A stretch of 64,000 bases of DNA from Nitrosospira sp. Nl5 (GCF_900102495.1 NZ_FMVQ01000008.1:62001-126000); one strand, 5' to 3'. Shown: positions 27,995 to 39,749, counted from the first letter of the stretch. Numbers and translations are program-made. The notes: a model not told the origin generated them from the letters alone.

Positions 27995-29242
27995 TCAGGC
28001 CGCAGCTTTTGCCGGTGTCGCAACGCGTTGCGATATCGGGTTCGCCGCATACGCATAATGAGCTGCTGATTCGGCGGCGCCATATTCAATTTTTTTGCCC
28101 ATATCCGAGAATACGGTTTGCAGCGCGTTCAGGCATAGCATTACGTTTTCCATTTTGCTCGAATAACCCATCAGGCCGAAGCGCCAGATCTTCCCGGCGA
28201 GGTCGCCCAGTCCAGCACCGATCTCGAGGTTATAGTCGGCCAGTAGCCTGCGGCGCACTTCCTTTTCGTCTATGCCTTCCGGCACATACACTGAATTAAG
28301 CTGGGGTAACCGGGATTTCTCTTCCACCAGATACTCGATACCGAGCGTTTCCAGGCCTGCTTTAAGCGCTGTGTGATTGCGCTGATGGCGCGCCCACGAA
28401 TGTTCCAACCCTTCCTCATACAGCATGAACAGGGCCTCATGCAGCGCATAAAGCGCGTTGGTGGGGGCGGTGTGGTGATAGGTTCGGGTAGTGCCCCAGT
28501 AGCCTAGCAGCAGGTTCAAATCCATAAACCAGCTTTGTACTTTTCCCTTACGATTCTTGACCAATTCCACTACACGCTCGGAGAAGCTTACAGGCGACAG
28601 CCCTGGCGGGCATGACAGGCACTTCTGGCTGCCGGAGTAAATCGCGTCGATCTTCCAGTCGTCAACCTTGAGGGGAGAGCCGCCAAGCGAGGTGACCGTA
28701 TCGACGATGGTAAGGCAGTTATGGCGATGGGCAATTTCACACAGTAATTTTGCGTCCGACAGCGCGCCGGTGGATGTCTCGGCATGGACGAAAGCAATGA
28801 TTCTGGTATCGGGATTCTGTTTTAACGCGTCTTCCACTTTCTGCGGATCAACCGGTGCTCCCCATTTGTCGTCCACCACTACCGCGGTACCACCGCAGCG
28901 TTGCACGTTCTCGATCATGCGCGCGCCAAATACGCCATTACGGCATACAATTACCTTATCGCCGGGATTGACCATATTGACGAAACACATCTCCATCCCG
29001 ACCGAGCCAGGGCCGGAAACGGGAAAAGTCAGCAGATTTGCCGTCTGGAAGGCATAACGCAGCAGGCTTTTCAATTCTTCCATCATATCCGTGAATACCG
29101 GATCAAGGTGACCAAGCGTCGGCCGGGCCATCGCGGATAATACGCGCGGATGGGTATCCGACGGCCCCGGGCCCATCAAAACACGTTGGGGGGGATAAAA
29201 CGTACCGATTTTTTTGGCGGGGTAGAAGTTGTTGTTGGTCAT
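27995..29242 (-). CDS. Alanine/serine-glyoxylate aminotransferase (class V PLP enzyme)
   Basis: This 415-residue pyridoxal-phosphate enzyme has LMGPGPSDTHPRVL at the start, SGPGSVGME in the cofactor pocket, VDTVTSLGG, and the PLP lysine in YSGSQKCLSCPPGLSP. These match the alanine-glyoxylate/serine-glyoxylate group, which turns glyoxylate into glycine. In an autotroph with Rubisco this would recycle phosphoglycolate. A GlcF-like glycolate oxidase subunit lies 16 kb away. Whether alanine, serine or both donate the amino group cannot be read. The Ala-rich tail after residue 385 is not part of the fold. It is transcribed toward metF. Confidence 0.9.
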   Translation of the reverse strand: MTNNNFYPAKKIGTFYPPQRVLMGPGPSDTHPRVLSAMARPTLGHLDPVFTDMMEELKSLLRYAFQTANLLTFPVSGPGSVGMEMCFVNMVNPGDKVIVCRNGVFGARMIENVQRCGGTAVVVDDKWGAPVDPQKVEDALKQNPDTRIIAFVHAETSTGALSDAKLLCEIAHRHNCLTIVDTVTSLGGSPLKVDDWKIDAIYSGSQKCLSCPPGLSPVSFSERVVELVKNRKGKVQSWFMDLNLLLGYWGTTRTYHHTAPTNALYALHEALFMLYEEGLEHSWARHQRNHTALKAGLETLGIEYLVEEKSRLPQLNSVYVPEGIDEKEVRRRLLADYNLEIGAGLGDLAGKIWRFGLMGYSSKMENVMLCLNALQTVFSDMGKKIEYGAAESAAHYAYAANPISQRVATPAKAAA

Positions 29243-29456
29243 GAATTGATCCGTGTAGTGATGGACTGAATGAATTGAAGGAAAGAGCTGATTCTATCAA
29301 GTGAGCGGATATTTTGCTATCGGGTAGCCAGCCAAGCCGATATTTACTTTGCCGCCAGGTCTCCTGCACATTCCCGATATTCGGGATCCCTCCCCCCGTC
29401 ACATTAAGCTACTGCAAATTTTTCGGTCCCGCCATCCTATATTGCAATGCAACGTC

Positions 29457-30521
29457 TCATCGTACCAGCAACATTGGTTTGACGGAAAGGGCCTGTGCGA
29501 TTTTATCGGCTGCCTGTCTCGCCAGCAGTTGATCGGGATAGGGACCGGCATGGACCTTGAACAGGCCGTCTGTTGCAATGATGCCAAGAGTGCTGCCTAA
29601 CGAAGGAAGTTCGGTGCGCATGCGCGCGAGGAAGTTATCCGCGTTATCGTAGGCGCTAAAGGCGCCCAATTGCAGATATATGCCCCGAGCATCGCCTGCG
29701 GTAGTGGAGCCGGAAACAGATGGATCTTCATACGCGGATGCGGAACTGACGATTAACAGGTCCGGTTTCGCTTCGCCGTTTTGCTCTTCTGCAGCACTTG
29801 ACAGCGCTGGACTTATTTTCTCCCGAACAGCGGCCGGCGCGTTGACAGGTGCTGCCGCAACCTGCGCAATGGATTCCACCCCGGGAAGGATGCTTTCCAC
29901 TTCCACCCAGGCACTGCCGCCGTCCAGCACACCTAGCTTATAAGCGGCGGTATAGGAAAGATCGATCAGACGATCGGAATGGAACGGGCCGCGGTCATTG
30001 ACGCGTACGACCACTGATTTTCCGTTCCTGATGTTGGTGACGCGGGCGTAGCTCGGTAACGGCAATGTGGTGTGCGCGGCAGTCATGGTGTACATATCGT
30101 AGATTTCGCCGGATGCCGTTTTCTGTCCATGGTAACGACGGCCATACCACGACGCTATTCCACGCCCCTTGTATGGTTTCAGGGCGGTCATGGGTGTGTA
30201 GGATTTCCCTAGTGCGACATAGGGCCGCATATTGGCCTGGCGCAATGGTTCACCGCGTGGAACGGCGTCCGGAATTGAAGCAAGGTCGGCTGGCGGATTA
30301 TCGCCGGGGCCGTCGTCCAGATAATAGCCGCCCTTTTTTGGCGCGATGCCGGATTTTACCGGTGTGGCGGAAGGCGTTTTTCCCAACGTATCACGTTTCA
30401 GGATACTGCCGCAGCCCCCGGCAAAAATTAAAATGGTTGCCGCAATGATGATCCGGGCAGTCGTTACCGTAATAGACGGAACGCTCTGCACGTTGCCTGA
30501 CCCGGAATTGATGTTCTTCAC
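29457..30521 (-). CDS. rlpA: RlpA, septal lytic transglycosylase lipoprotein
   Basis: This 354-residue outer-membrane lipoprotein cleaves peptidoglycan lacking peptide stems. A membrane segment ends in the lipobox FAGGC near residue 36. The double-psi beta-barrel catalytic domain lies at about 120-210, with GIASWYGRRYHGQKTASGE, TAAHTTLPLPSYARVTN and VRVNDRGPFHSDRLIDLS containing the catalytic Asp. A SPOR domain that binds denuded glycan occupies the last 75 residues. The start is GTG and overlaps the rodA stop in GTGA, so it is the last gene of the mre-mrd operon. Confidence 0.94.
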   Translation of the reverse strand: MKNINSGSGNVQSVPSITVTTARIIIAATILIFAGGCGSILKRDTLGKTPSATPVKSGIAPKKGGYYLDDGPGDNPPADLASIPDAVPRGEPLRQANMRPYVALGKSYTPMTALKPYKGRGIASWYGRRYHGQKTASGEIYDMYTMTAAHTTLPLPSYARVTNIRNGKSVVVRVNDRGPFHSDRLIDLSYTAAYKLGVLDGGSAWVEVESILPGVESIAQVAAAPVNAPAAVREKISPALSSAAEEQNGEAKPDLLIVSSASAYEDPSVSGSTTAGDARGIYLQLGAFSAYDNADNFLARMRTELPSLGSTLGIIATDGLFKVHAGPYPDQLLARQAADKIAQALSVKPMLLVR

Positions 30522-31618
30522 GTCTTCACCAGTTTAGGATGCGTCTGTATGCTCATCAAAATACCAAATCCCAGCAGCATTGTCACCATTGATGTGCCGC
30601 CGTAGCTGATCAGGGGGAGAGGCACCCCCACCACAGGCAGGATACCAATTACCATGCCGATGTTGACGAAAATATAGGTAAAGAAAGTGAGCGTAATGGA
30701 GCCTGCGATCAGGCGGGTAAACTGGGTCGAAGCATTGGCGGCAATAATCAGGCCGCGGCCGATCACCATCAGATACAACAACAGCAGCAATGAATTGCCA
30801 ACCAGGCCAAATTCCTCGGAAAATACCGCAAAGATAAAATCGGTACTCCTTTCAGGGAGGAAATCGAGATGGGTCTGGGTCCCGTTCTGCCAGCCTTTAC
30901 CGAGAACCCCACCGGATCCTATGGCGATGGTTGACTGGATAGTGTGATAACCCGCTCCCAACGCATCCTGCGTCGGATCAAGCAACGTCATAACACGCCG
31001 CCGCTGGTAATCGTGCATCATTGACCAGAGGATTGGCAGGCTGCCGGCTCCGGCGACCAGTAATGTTCCCATAACGCGCCACGACAACCCCGTGAGAAAC
31101 AGAACATAGAAGCCGCTGGACGCAATCAGCAATGCCGTTCCCAAATCGGGCTGACGCATAATCATGACTACCGGCAGCAACAGCAGCAATGTTGCCACCG
31201 CGTAATCCCTCAGCCGCAGGGTCGCTTCATGTTTGTCAAAATACCACGCCATCATCAGCGGCACCGCGATCTTCATCAGCTCCGAGGGCTGGATACGCGT
31301 GACCCCGATATTCAGCCATCGCCGTGCTCCATTATTGATTTCTCCGAACAGCATCACGCCGATCAGCAGGAAAAGACCTGCTACATATATCGGCAGGGCG
31401 ATGCGCATGATATGCTCCAACGGGATGTTGGCAATCAGCCACATGATGGCAAGCGCCACCAGCATGTTGAGCGCCTGGTTGGTGACGCGGTTCAGGTTCG
31501 CATCCGTGGCGCTATATAGCGTAAAAAGGCCGGTCAGCATCAGCAGCAATATACCGCCCAGCAAAAAACCGTCCACGTAACGCGTTAGGTAGTGCCATAA
31601 GCGCAATGGCTTAGTCAT
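30518..31618 (-). CDS. rodA: RodA, peptidoglycan glycosyltransferase of the elongasome
   Basis: This 366-residue SEDS-family membrane protein polymerises lipid II during side-wall growth with PBP2. About ten membrane helices are visible. Signature parts are the QPDLGTALLI loop, WLNIGVTRIQPSELMKI, and the C-terminal GVPLPLISYGGTSMV. The start at 31618 (MTKPLRL) overlaps the PBP2 stop by 8 bases; an in-frame ATG at 31636 is possible, but the site before it is too close. Confidence 0.96.
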   Translation of the reverse strand: MTKPLRLWHYLTRYVDGFLLGGILLLMLTGLFTLYSATDANLNRVTNQALNMLVALAIMWLIANIPLEHIMRIALPIYVAGLFLLIGVMLFGEINNGARRWLNIGVTRIQPSELMKIAVPLMMAWYFDKHEATLRLRDYAVATLLLLLPVVMIMRQPDLGTALLIASSGFYVLFLTGLSWRVMGTLLVAGAGSLPILWSMMHDYQRRRVMTLLDPTQDALGAGYHTIQSTIAIGSGGVLGKGWQNGTQTHLDFLPERSTDFIFAVFSEEFGLVGNSLLLLLYLMVIGRGLIIAANASTQFTRLIAGSITLTFFTYIFVNIGMVIGILPVVGVPLPLISYGGTSMVTMLLGFGILMSIQTHPKLVKT

Positions 31619-33524
31619 GCGCGTGCTCGTCTCCATCTCCCTGACTGACCGGCTTTGCCGCTGCTTCTTCCGGCAATTTTCCGAGCAGGAAGTAGTCCAT
31701 CACCAGCCTGGCTATCGGGGCAGCGGTAGCGCCTCCGTGCCCGCCATTTTCCACTAAAACCGACAGCGCAATTTTCGGGTTTTCGGCCGGCGCGTAGGCA
31801 ACAAATAATGCATGATCACGATGGCGTTCCTGGATCTTGCTTTCAACATATTTCTCCCCTTGCTTCATCCCGATCACCTGCGATGTACCGGTTTTGCCTG
31901 CGAAACTATAAGCGGCACCCGCACCGGCTAGCGCGGCCGTGCCACCGGGCCGCGTAACGTCTATGAGCGCGTTTCGCACGTGCGTCAAGTTGTCGGGATT
32001 GAGATCGAGCGTATATAGCGGTTGCGTTACGATTTCACGCACCGTGCCATTCCTGTTATTGTGAACCTGCTTCACCAGATGCGGCCGGAAGGCGGCACCC
32101 TTGCTGGCAAGTATCGCAGTGGCGAAAGCCAGTTGCAGAGGTGTGGTCAGATTGTAGCCTTGGCCGATACCCACGGAAATTGTATCGCCCGCGTACCATT
32201 TCTGCTTGTACCGCCGCATTTTCCATTCCTGCGAAGGCAACAGACCAGAGACTTCGCCTTCAATATCGATTCCGGTTTTCTTCCCCAGTCCGAATTGGCT
32301 GATGAAATTGAAAATGTTGTCGATACCGAGGTCGTTAGCCAGCCCGTAGTAATAGGTATCACACGATATGACGAGGGATTTGTGTAAATCCACGTACCCG
32401 TGGCCACCCGCTTTCCAGTCACGGAAGCGATGCGTGCTGCCGGGCAGGCTGAAGTATCCGGGATCATTAATTCCGTTTTGGGCTGAACGTTTTTTTAGCT
32501 CGAGACCGGCTAGCGCCATGAATGGCTTGAAAGTGGAGCCGGGTGGATACAGTCCGCGTAGCGCCCGGTTATTGAGCGGTCTATCGATGGAATTATTCAG
32601 CAAGTCCCAATTCTCGGAGTCAATGCCGTCGACAAATAAATTGGGGTCGAAGCCCGGCTTGCTCACGAACGCCAACACATCACCGGTGGCCGGATCAATC
32701 GCCACCAGCGAGCCGCGTCGCTCGCCGAACGCTTTTTCCGCCACCTCCTGCAATTTGATATCAAGCGATAGCGTCAGATTATTGCCCGAGGTCGGCGGAG
32801 TACGGGATATTACCCTTATCACTCGGCCGGCTGCATCGGTTTCCATTTCCTCGAAGCCGGTGAGACCGTGCAATTCCTTTTCGTAGCTTTGTTCGATCCC
32901 GATTTTACCCATGTACTGGGAACCGCGATAATTGGCCAAGTCCTCATTGGCCTCCAACTGCTCCAGATCCTTGTCGTTAATGCGGCCAATATAACCGACA
33001 ACATGAGATGCAATATCGCCTTTTGGATATTGACGGAATAAACGTGCCTTGATTTCCACCCCCGGAAAACGATAGCGGTTGGCGGCGAAGCGCGCAACTT
33101 CCACGTCCGATAAACGTGTGCGGATGGGCAGGCTTTCAAATCTCTTGCTCTCATCCATCAATTTCTTGAAACGCTTGCGGTCTCTCGCCGCTATCTCGAC
33201 GACAGAGGACAATTCGTTAATGAGCGCGTCGAGATCGGCAACCTTGTTGGGCACAATTTCGAGCGTATAAGCCGAATAGTTATGCGCTAATATTTCGCCA
33301 TTGCGGTCGAAAATCAGGCCGCGGTTGGGCACAATGGGGGAAATGGATATCCGGTTGGCTTCCGCCAGGGTGTGATAGTGCTCCTGCTGCGATACCTGCA
33401 GGTAAAAGAAACGGGTGAACAGCAGTAGGAACAGCAGCAGCACGAACCCGGCGCCGATAGCAAGCCGCAACCGGAAATGATGCAGCTCACGCGGGTGATT
33501 ACGAAGCTCTACTGCGCGACTCAT
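31611..33524 (-). CDS. mrdA: Penicillin-binding protein 2
   Basis: This 637-residue class B transpeptidase crosslinks new side-wall peptidoglycan. One membrane helix lies at about residues 20-42. The pedestal domain carries VPNRGLIFDRNG. The transpeptidase domain has all three motifs: S330-T-F-K333, S387-C-D389 and K544-T-G-T547. It overlaps rodA and follows mreD after 119 bases, the standard rod-shape operon order. Confidence 0.97.
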   Translation of the reverse strand: MSRAVELRNHPRELHHFRLRLAIGAGFVLLLFLLLFTRFFYLQVSQQEHYHTLAEANRISISPIVPNRGLIFDRNGEILAHNYSAYTLEIVPNKVADLDALINELSSVVEIAARDRKRFKKLMDESKRFESLPIRTRLSDVEVARFAANRYRFPGVEIKARLFRQYPKGDIASHVVGYIGRINDKDLEQLEANEDLANYRGSQYMGKIGIEQSYEKELHGLTGFEEMETDAAGRVIRVISRTPPTSGNNLTLSLDIKLQEVAEKAFGERRGSLVAIDPATGDVLAFVSKPGFDPNLFVDGIDSENWDLLNNSIDRPLNNRALRGLYPPGSTFKPFMALAGLELKKRSAQNGINDPGYFSLPGSTHRFRDWKAGGHGYVDLHKSLVISCDTYYYGLANDLGIDNIFNFISQFGLGKKTGIDIEGEVSGLLPSQEWKMRRYKQKWYAGDTISVGIGQGYNLTTPLQLAFATAILASKGAAFRPHLVKQVHNNRNGTVREIVTQPLYTLDLNPDNLTHVRNALIDVTRPGGTAALAGAGAAYSFAGKTGTSQVIGMKQGEKYVESKIQERHRDHALFVAYAPAENPKIALSVLVENGGHGGATAAPIARLVMDYFLLGKLPEEAAAKPVSQGDGDEHAHD

Positions 33525-33643
33525 AATCCTAAACCCGGCAATTGGAATGGAGGGTAGTGTGCGATTTCGAGCGCAAAAAGTTTTTGCGGATCATGGCCCC
33601 GAGCTGAAAAATGAGAGAGAAATTGAGGGGCCAGGTGCCAGAT

Positions 33644-34168
33644 TCAGGATAACGCATCGGAATCAGACCTGGGCCTCTGGGGTATTCTCAATAGTGAGGA
33701 GAGTAGCGGCCACAGCAATGTACCGGTGGCGCTGGCAAAAAAGAAATTCCAGCCGGGAAAATGAGACCCATCCAATAGTCCCGTCAGAAGTAAGACGGAT
33801 TGTCCGATAAGCAGCATCAATCCTATCTGGGGGGCCTGCTTCAGAAAGCCAAAAACAAGCAAGCGTCGATGGAATACCAGCGCGGCAAACGCCATGATAA
33901 CGTATGCCAGAGCATGTTGGCCGAAGGTGCTGGCGTTGCCGATATCCATTAATAGACCCATAGCGAAAGCCGTGCTCATACCGACCCGCTGCGGCTGATT
34001 GATACACCAGTAAAGCACGACCAAAGCGACGAAGTCCGGCCACAATGACAGTACTACACCTTTTAGTGGTAACAGATTCAGAAATAACGCCATGATCAGG
34101 CTGAGAACGATAAAGGAGCCTTTGACCGGCAGCAGGATTTCCTGCTTAGGATAATTAGCGAACGCCAA
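33644..34168 (-). CDS. mreD: Rod shape-determining protein MreD
   Basis: This 174-residue inner-membrane protein has about five or six helices and the family pattern LPLKGVVLSLWPDFVALVVLYWCINQPQRVGMSTAFAMGLLMDI. It is part of the MreBCD complex that places the elongasome. The start overlaps the end of mreC by 14 bases. Confidence 0.93.
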   Translation of the reverse strand: MAFANYPKQEILLPVKGSFIVLSLIMALFLNLLPLKGVVLSLWPDFVALVVLYWCINQPQRVGMSTAFAMGLLMDIGNASTFGQHALAYVIMAFAALVFHRRLLVFGFLKQAPQIGLMLLIGQSVLLLTGLLDGSHFPGWNFFFASATGTLLWPLLSSLLRIPQRPRSDSDALS

Positions 34169-35057
34169 TCTTTTCTCCTTTCCTGCTCTTCGGTCGCTCT
34201 TCGATGGCTTCCGGCGGATTTTCCATCGCCGGCGCTAGCAAAGATAATATCAATAACTGCCGATGGTGACCTACTCCGGCGGCAGGCGTGCAGGTAACCT
34301 GGGCAAAGACATACGTGGGATTGCGCTCGATTTTCGACACCACTGCCACGGGAAGGCCGGGTGGATAAACGCCATCTATTCCGGAAGTCACCAGCATATC
34401 GCCCTCCCGGATATCCATGTTCATCGCGAGATAGCGCAATTCCAGCGTTCCATCCCTGCCGGTGCCGGATACCACCGAGCGCAAGCCGTTACGTACCACC
34501 TGTACCGGCACTGAGTGGTCCTTGTCAGTGATAAGAGTGACTTCGGACAGCCATGGATAGTTGCGAGTAATCTGTCCCACCACGCCTACGTCGTCCACCA
34601 CGACCTGGCCTGGCTGAATACCGCTTTGACTACCTTTATCAAGTATGACCTTGCGGCTGAAGGGATCGCGCGGAACGCGCAGGATCTCGGCCATGACAGC
34701 TTTGCTTTCCAGTCGCTGAGCGGCTTCCAGCAGTTTGCGCAACTGCGCATTTTCCGCCTCCAATCCCCGCAACTGCTGGAGTTGCCCCCGGTCGGCAAGA
34801 TATTGATGCTTAAGATGCACGTTTTCATCCGCCAACTGCCGGCTGACGAAAAACTCGCTGATCGTGTCGTAGATTGTTGCGGGTACATTGGCCAGTTGCT
34901 GTAGTGGATGGATCACGACAGCGAAAGCCTGGCGAATTTCGAAGAGATATTTGAATCGGGTATCAACTGCCATCAGCAGTAACGACAGCAATACAAAAAA
35001 AACCAGCCGCGCCAGCAGACTGGGGCCTTGTCTGAAAAACTGCGGGGCCATCTCCAT
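34155..35057 (-). CDS. mreC: Rod shape-determining protein MreC
   Basis: This 300-residue bitopic protein has a membrane helix at about residues 17-36, a periplasmic coiled coil at about 70-110 rich in Leu and Gln, and the beta-domain pair with DPFSRKVILDKGSQSGIQPGQVVVDDVGVVGQI and GDMLVTSGIDGVYPPGLPV. MreC links MreB filaments inside the cell to PBP2 outside. ATG at 35051 is a second possible start two codons in. It lies 57 bases after mreB. Confidence 0.95.
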   Translation of the reverse strand: MEMAPQFFRQGPSLLARLVFFVLLSLLLMAVDTRFKYLFEIRQAFAVVIHPLQQLANVPATIYDTISEFFVSRQLADENVHLKHQYLADRGQLQQLRGLEAENAQLRKLLEAAQRLESKAVMAEILRVPRDPFSRKVILDKGSQSGIQPGQVVVDDVGVVGQITRNYPWLSEVTLITDKDHSVPVQVVRNGLRSVVSGTGRDGTLELRYLAMNMDIREGDMLVTSGIDGVYPPGLPVAVVSKIERNPTYVFAQVTCTPAAGVGHHRQLLILSLLAPAMENPPEAIEERPKSRKGEKIGVR

Positions 35058-35114
35058 CAGGTCTCAGCTTCGGATTCCCGATTCGGCGCGCGTCCGGCCA
35101 ACGCTTGAAGCCAC

Positions 35115-36254
<1,140 letters not shown>

Positions 36255-36292
36255 CTATTTGAATATAAGGGTTATAAGGAGTTTGGCAGCGA

Positions 36293-36580
36293 ATGTTACT
36301 GTCCCTGGATGATGTAAAGCGCGTTGCAAATCTTGCCCGCATTGAAGTTAGCGAGGATGAGGCACATACCACGCTGGCGCAATTATCCGGCATCTTCGGT
36401 CTGATCGAGCAGATGCAGGCAGTGAATACATCGGCGGTAAAACCGATGTCGCACGCCCAGGATGTTATGCAGCGGTTACGTGAGGATGTTGTAACAGAGA
36501 TCGATCAACGAGAAATGTTCCAGTCGATAGCACCTCAGGTAGAGATGGGGCTTTACCTGGTGCCCAAAGTTATCGAATGA
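36293..36580 (+). CDS. gatC: Asp-tRNA(Asn)/Glu-tRNA(Gln) amidotransferase subunit C
   Basis: This 95-residue subunit wraps between GatA and GatB and stabilises them. It has [21 protein letters not shown] at the start and [19 protein letters not shown] in the second half, as in other GatC. An AT-rich segment with AAGGAG lies just before the ATG. A hairpin overlaps its stop codon. Confidence 0.95.
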   Translation: MLLSLDDVKRVANLARIEVSEDEAHTTLAQLSGIFGLIEQMQAVNTSAVKPMSHAQDVMQRLREDVVTEIDQREMFQSIAPQVEMGLYLVPKVIE

Positions 36581-36610
36581 GCCCAGGCGCAAGCCTGGGG
36601 CTCTTCTTTC
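36579..36610 (+). terminator. Hairpin at the gatC stop, terminator-like
   Basis: GAGCCCAGGC (36579-36588) pairs with GCCTGGGGCTC (36593-36603), leaving one bulged base and a GCAA loop, and is followed by the pyrimidine run TTCTTTC. The T-run is interrupted, so it may attenuate or process the mRNA between gatC and gatA rather than stop it. Confidence 0.55.
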
Positions 36611-36646
36611 ACACCTTTCCATGATTTGCTCCATCCCGCGAACCCC

Positions 36647-38095
36647 ATGTTGAACTTGAGCCTCAAGCAACTTTCTGCGCTGCTCGCGGCGAGAAAGATC
36701 TCCAGCGCTGAATTGACCGGTGAGTTTCTCAAGCGGACACGCACGCTGAATCCGGACTACAACGCTTTCATTACCATCGATGAAGAAACAAGTCTGGCTC
36801 AGGCGCGCGCCGCAGATATGCTATTGGCATCAGGACGGGCACGCCCGTTGACTGGTATTCCTGTCGCCCAGAAGGATATTTTTTGTACCAAGGGATGGCA
36901 TACCACTTGCGGGTCGAAGATGCTGTCGAACTTCATTTCGCCTTACGATGCCGATGTGGTTGAGCGTTTCAATGCTGCTGGGGCGGTCAATATCGGCAAG
37001 ACCAACATGGACGAGTTTGCCATGGGGTCAAGCAACGAAACCTCTTTTTACGGGCCGGTAAAAAATCCGTGGGATACCGCGGCCGTACCCGGCGGCAGTT
37101 CAGGTGGCTCCGCTTGTGCGGTCGCCGCACGCATGGCTCCTGCCGCAACCGGCACCGATACCGGCGGTTCAATTCGCCAACCGGCGGCGCTGTGCGGCAT
37201 TTCAGGAATCAAGCCCACGTACGGGCTGGTATCGCGCTACGGCATGATCGCATTTGCGTCCAGTCTCGACCAGGGAGGGGCAATGGCGAAATCAGCGGAA
37301 GATCTCGCATTGATGCTGAATGTCATGGCAGGCTTCGATGAGCGCGATTCCACCAGCCTGCAACGTGAGCCTGAAGACTATACTCGCAACCTCGAAAAGC
37401 CGCTGGAGGGGCTGCGTATCGGGCTGCCCAAGGAATATTTTGTCAAGGAAATAAGCGGTGACGTGGCACGTGCGGTGGAAGGGGCCATCGCGGAATACCG
37501 CAAGCTTGGTGCAAAAACAGTGGAGGTGTCGCTACCTACTACGAAACTTTCCGTTCCTGTTTATTACGTACTGGCTCCAGCGGAAGCATCGAGCAATCTC
37601 TCCCGTTTCGATGGCGTGCGTTACGGCTACCGCGCGTCTGAATATATCGACCTCAACGACATGTACCGGAAAAGCCGTGCCCTCGGATTTGGCCCGGAGG
37701 TGAAGCGCCGCATTCTGATTGGCACTTACGTGCTGTCGCACGGGTATTACGACGCGTACTACATTCAGGCGCAGAAACTGCGCCGGCTGATAGCGGAGGA
37801 TTTTGCCGAGGTATTCAAGCAATGCGACATCATCATGGGACCGACTTCGCCCACCGTTGCATTCGATCTTGGAGAGAGAAGCAGCGATCCGGTGCAGATG
37901 TATCTATCCGACGCTTACACCATCGCGGTCAACCTGGCCGGGCTGCCAGGGATGTCCATTCCGGCCGGCTTTGGCGACAAGAACAGGCCCGTGGGATTGC
38001 ACATTGTCGGCAATTATTTTGCGGAAGCGCAAATGCTGAATGTGGCGCATCAATACCAGCACGTAACAGACTGGCATGTCCGGATGCCCAATTAA
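36647..38095 (+). CDS. gatA: Asp-tRNA(Asn)/Glu-tRNA(Gln) amidotransferase subunit A
   Basis: This 482-residue amidase subunit releases ammonia from glutamine and passes it to GatB. The Ser-cisSer-Lys triad is K76 (VAQKD), S151 (GGSSGG) and S175 ([10 protein letters not shown]). The open frame reaches back to a TTG at 36626, but ATG 36647 is the family start. It lies 66 bases after gatC, across a hairpin, and 106 bases before gatB. Confidence 0.97.
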   Translation: MLNLSLKQLSALLAARKISSAELTGEFLKRTRTLNPDYNAFITIDEETSLAQARAADMLLASGRARPLTGIPVAQKDIFCTKGWHTTCGSKMLSNFISPYDADVVERFNAAGAVNIGKTNMDEFAMGSSNETSFYGPVKNPWDTAAVPGGSSGGSACAVAARMAPAATGTDTGGSIRQPAALCGISGIKPTYGLVSRYGMIAFASSLDQGGAMAKSAEDLALMLNVMAGFDERDSTSLQREPEDYTRNLEKPLEGLRIGLPKEYFVKEISGDVARAVEGAIAEYRKLGAKTVEVSLPTTKLSVPVYYVLAPAEASSNLSRFDGVRYGYRASEYIDLNDMYRKSRALGFGPEVKRRILIGTYVLSHGYYDAYYIQAQKLRRLIAEDFAEVFKQCDIIMGPTSPTVAFDLGERSSDPVQMYLSDAYTIAVNLAGLPGMSIPAGFGDKNRPVGLHIVGNYFAEAQMLNVAHQYQHVTDWHVRMPN

Positions 38096-38201
38096 ACGGC
38101 AGGCCTGTGCTGCCCAACATTCGGGACATGGATATCCAATGATTATTTTTATTTTCTCAGCGCGTCCGGGATAAAGCTCGGGACAACAAAAGGTTCGCGA
38201 A

Positions 38202-39704
38202 ATGCAATGGGAAATTGTTATCGGTCTTGAGGTGCATACGCAGCTCTCGACCCAGTCAAAAATATTTTCCGGCGCCTCGATCGCGTTTGGCGCCGCGCCC
38301 AATTCTGAGGCTTGCGCCGTCGATCTCGCGTTGCCCGGGGTATTGCCGGTATTGAATCGCGGCGCGGTGGAGCGGGCAATCAAGCTTGGTCTGGCGGTGG
38401 GCGGCAAAATTAATCCGCTTTCAATTTTTGCGCGTAAGAATTATTTCTATCCCGATCTGCCAAAAGGTTATCAGATCAGCCAGTACGAATTGCCGGTGAT
38501 CGAGGGTGGCAGTGTCAAGATTCAGGTCGGCCGGGATGGAAACGAGCAGGAGAAAACCATACGCCTTACCCGAGCTCACCTCGAGGAAGATGCGGGCAAG
38601 TCACTGCATGAGGATTTTCATGGCATGACCGGCATCGATCTGAACCGCGCCGGTACGCCTCTGCTCGAGATCGTTTCCGAGCCGGACTTGCGCAGTAGCG
38701 CGGAAGCGGTAGCCTATGCCAAAACGTTGCATTCTCTGGTGCGCTGGATTGGTATCTGCGATGGCAACATGCAGGAAGGCTCCTTTCGCTGCGACGCCAA
38801 CATCTCGGTACGCCCCCACGGATCAGACAGGCTTGGCACCCGTTGTGAAATAAAGAATCTCAATTCGTTCCGCTTTCTTGAGAAGGCGATTGATTATGAG
38901 GCCAGACGGCAGATCGAAATCCTTGAAGATGGCGGAACCATACATCAGCAAACCAGGCTCTACGATTCGGACAGGGATGAAACCCGTGCCATGCGCAGCA
39001 AGGAAGATGCGCAGGATTATCGCTACTTTCCCGATCCGGATTTGCTGCCGCTTGAAATCACGGAGAGCTGGATCGCGGAGATTCAGGGATCGCTCCCAGA
39101 GTTGCCGCAGCGAATGCGCGAGCGTCTTGAGCGTGACTATGGGCTTTCCGGCTACGACGCAACCACTCTGACAGCCGACCGGGAAATTGCGGAATACTAT
39201 GAAGCGGTGGTTGATAAACTTCCATCCGACCCGAAGCTTTGCGCAAACTGGGTGATGGGCGAGATCTTCAGTTATCTCAATAACGAAGGAAAATTTTTCG
39301 ATAGCTGTCCGTTGTCCCCGCTACAGCTTGCGCAACTTCTCATGCGCATCAAAGATGGAACGATTTCCGGAAAGATTGCCAAGGAGGTGCTCAGGCAGAT
39401 GTGGTTGCAGGCCAGCTCGGCCAAGGTGGATGTGTCGACATGGAAGAGCCGGGACTCACGGTTCGATGAGAACCTCGCTGACCGGATTATCGAGTCACAG
39501 GGATTGAAGCAGATCTCCGATTCAGGCGAACTGGAAAAATTGATTGACGAGGTGGTTGCCGCCAACTCGAAATCCGTTGAAGAATTCAAGGCTGGCAAGG
39601 AGAAAGCCTTTAATTCCCTCGTCGGTCAAGTAATGAAGGCCGCCAAAGGCAAGGCCAATCCGGCGCAGGTGAATGACATATTGAGGAAAAAGCTGCTGGA
39701 ATGA
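38202..39704 (+). CDS. gatB: Asp-tRNA(Asn)/Glu-tRNA(Gln) amidotransferase subunit B
   Basis: This 500-residue subunit activates the tRNA-bound Glu or Asp with ATP and adds ammonia. The start [22 protein letters not shown] and the block [20 protein letters not shown] are diagnostic. [14 protein letters not shown] and [17 protein letters not shown] follow, and the C-terminal YqeY-like tail domain that contacts tRNA ends in [18 protein letters not shown]. Its presence with gatC and gatA means Gln-tRNA, Asn-tRNA or both are made by the indirect route in this organism. Confidence 0.97.
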   Translation: MQWEIVIGLEVHTQLSTQSKIFSGASIAFGAAPNSEACAVDLALPGVLPVLNRGAVERAIKLGLAVGGKINPLSIFARKNYFYPDLPKGYQISQYELPVIEGGSVKIQVGRDGNEQEKTIRLTRAHLEEDAGKSLHEDFHGMTGIDLNRAGTPLLEIVSEPDLRSSAEAVAYAKTLHSLVRWIGICDGNMQEGSFRCDANISVRPHGSDRLGTRCEIKNLNSFRFLEKAIDYEARRQIEILEDGGTIHQQTRLYDSDRDETRAMRSKEDAQDYRYFPDPDLLPLEITESWIAEIQGSLPELPQRMRERLERDYGLSGYDATTLTADREIAEYYEAVVDKLPSDPKLCANWVMGEIFSYLNNEGKFFDSCPLSPLQLAQLLMRIKDGTISGKIAKEVLRQMWLQASSAKVDVSTWKSRDSRFDENLADRIIESQGLKQISDSGELEKLIDEVVAANSKSVEEFKAGKEKAFNSLVGQVMKAAKGKANPAQVNDILRKKLLE

Positions 39705-39720
39705 GATGGAATTCAGAACT

Positions 39721-39749
39721 ATCCTACTCAGAAATAGGATGCTCTTTTT
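39721..39749 (+). terminator. Probable terminator of gatCAB
   Basis: ATCCTA (39721-39726) pairs with TAGGAT (39735-39740) and is followed by GCTCTTTTT. The stem is short but is placed between convergent gatB and tkt. Confidence 0.55.
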
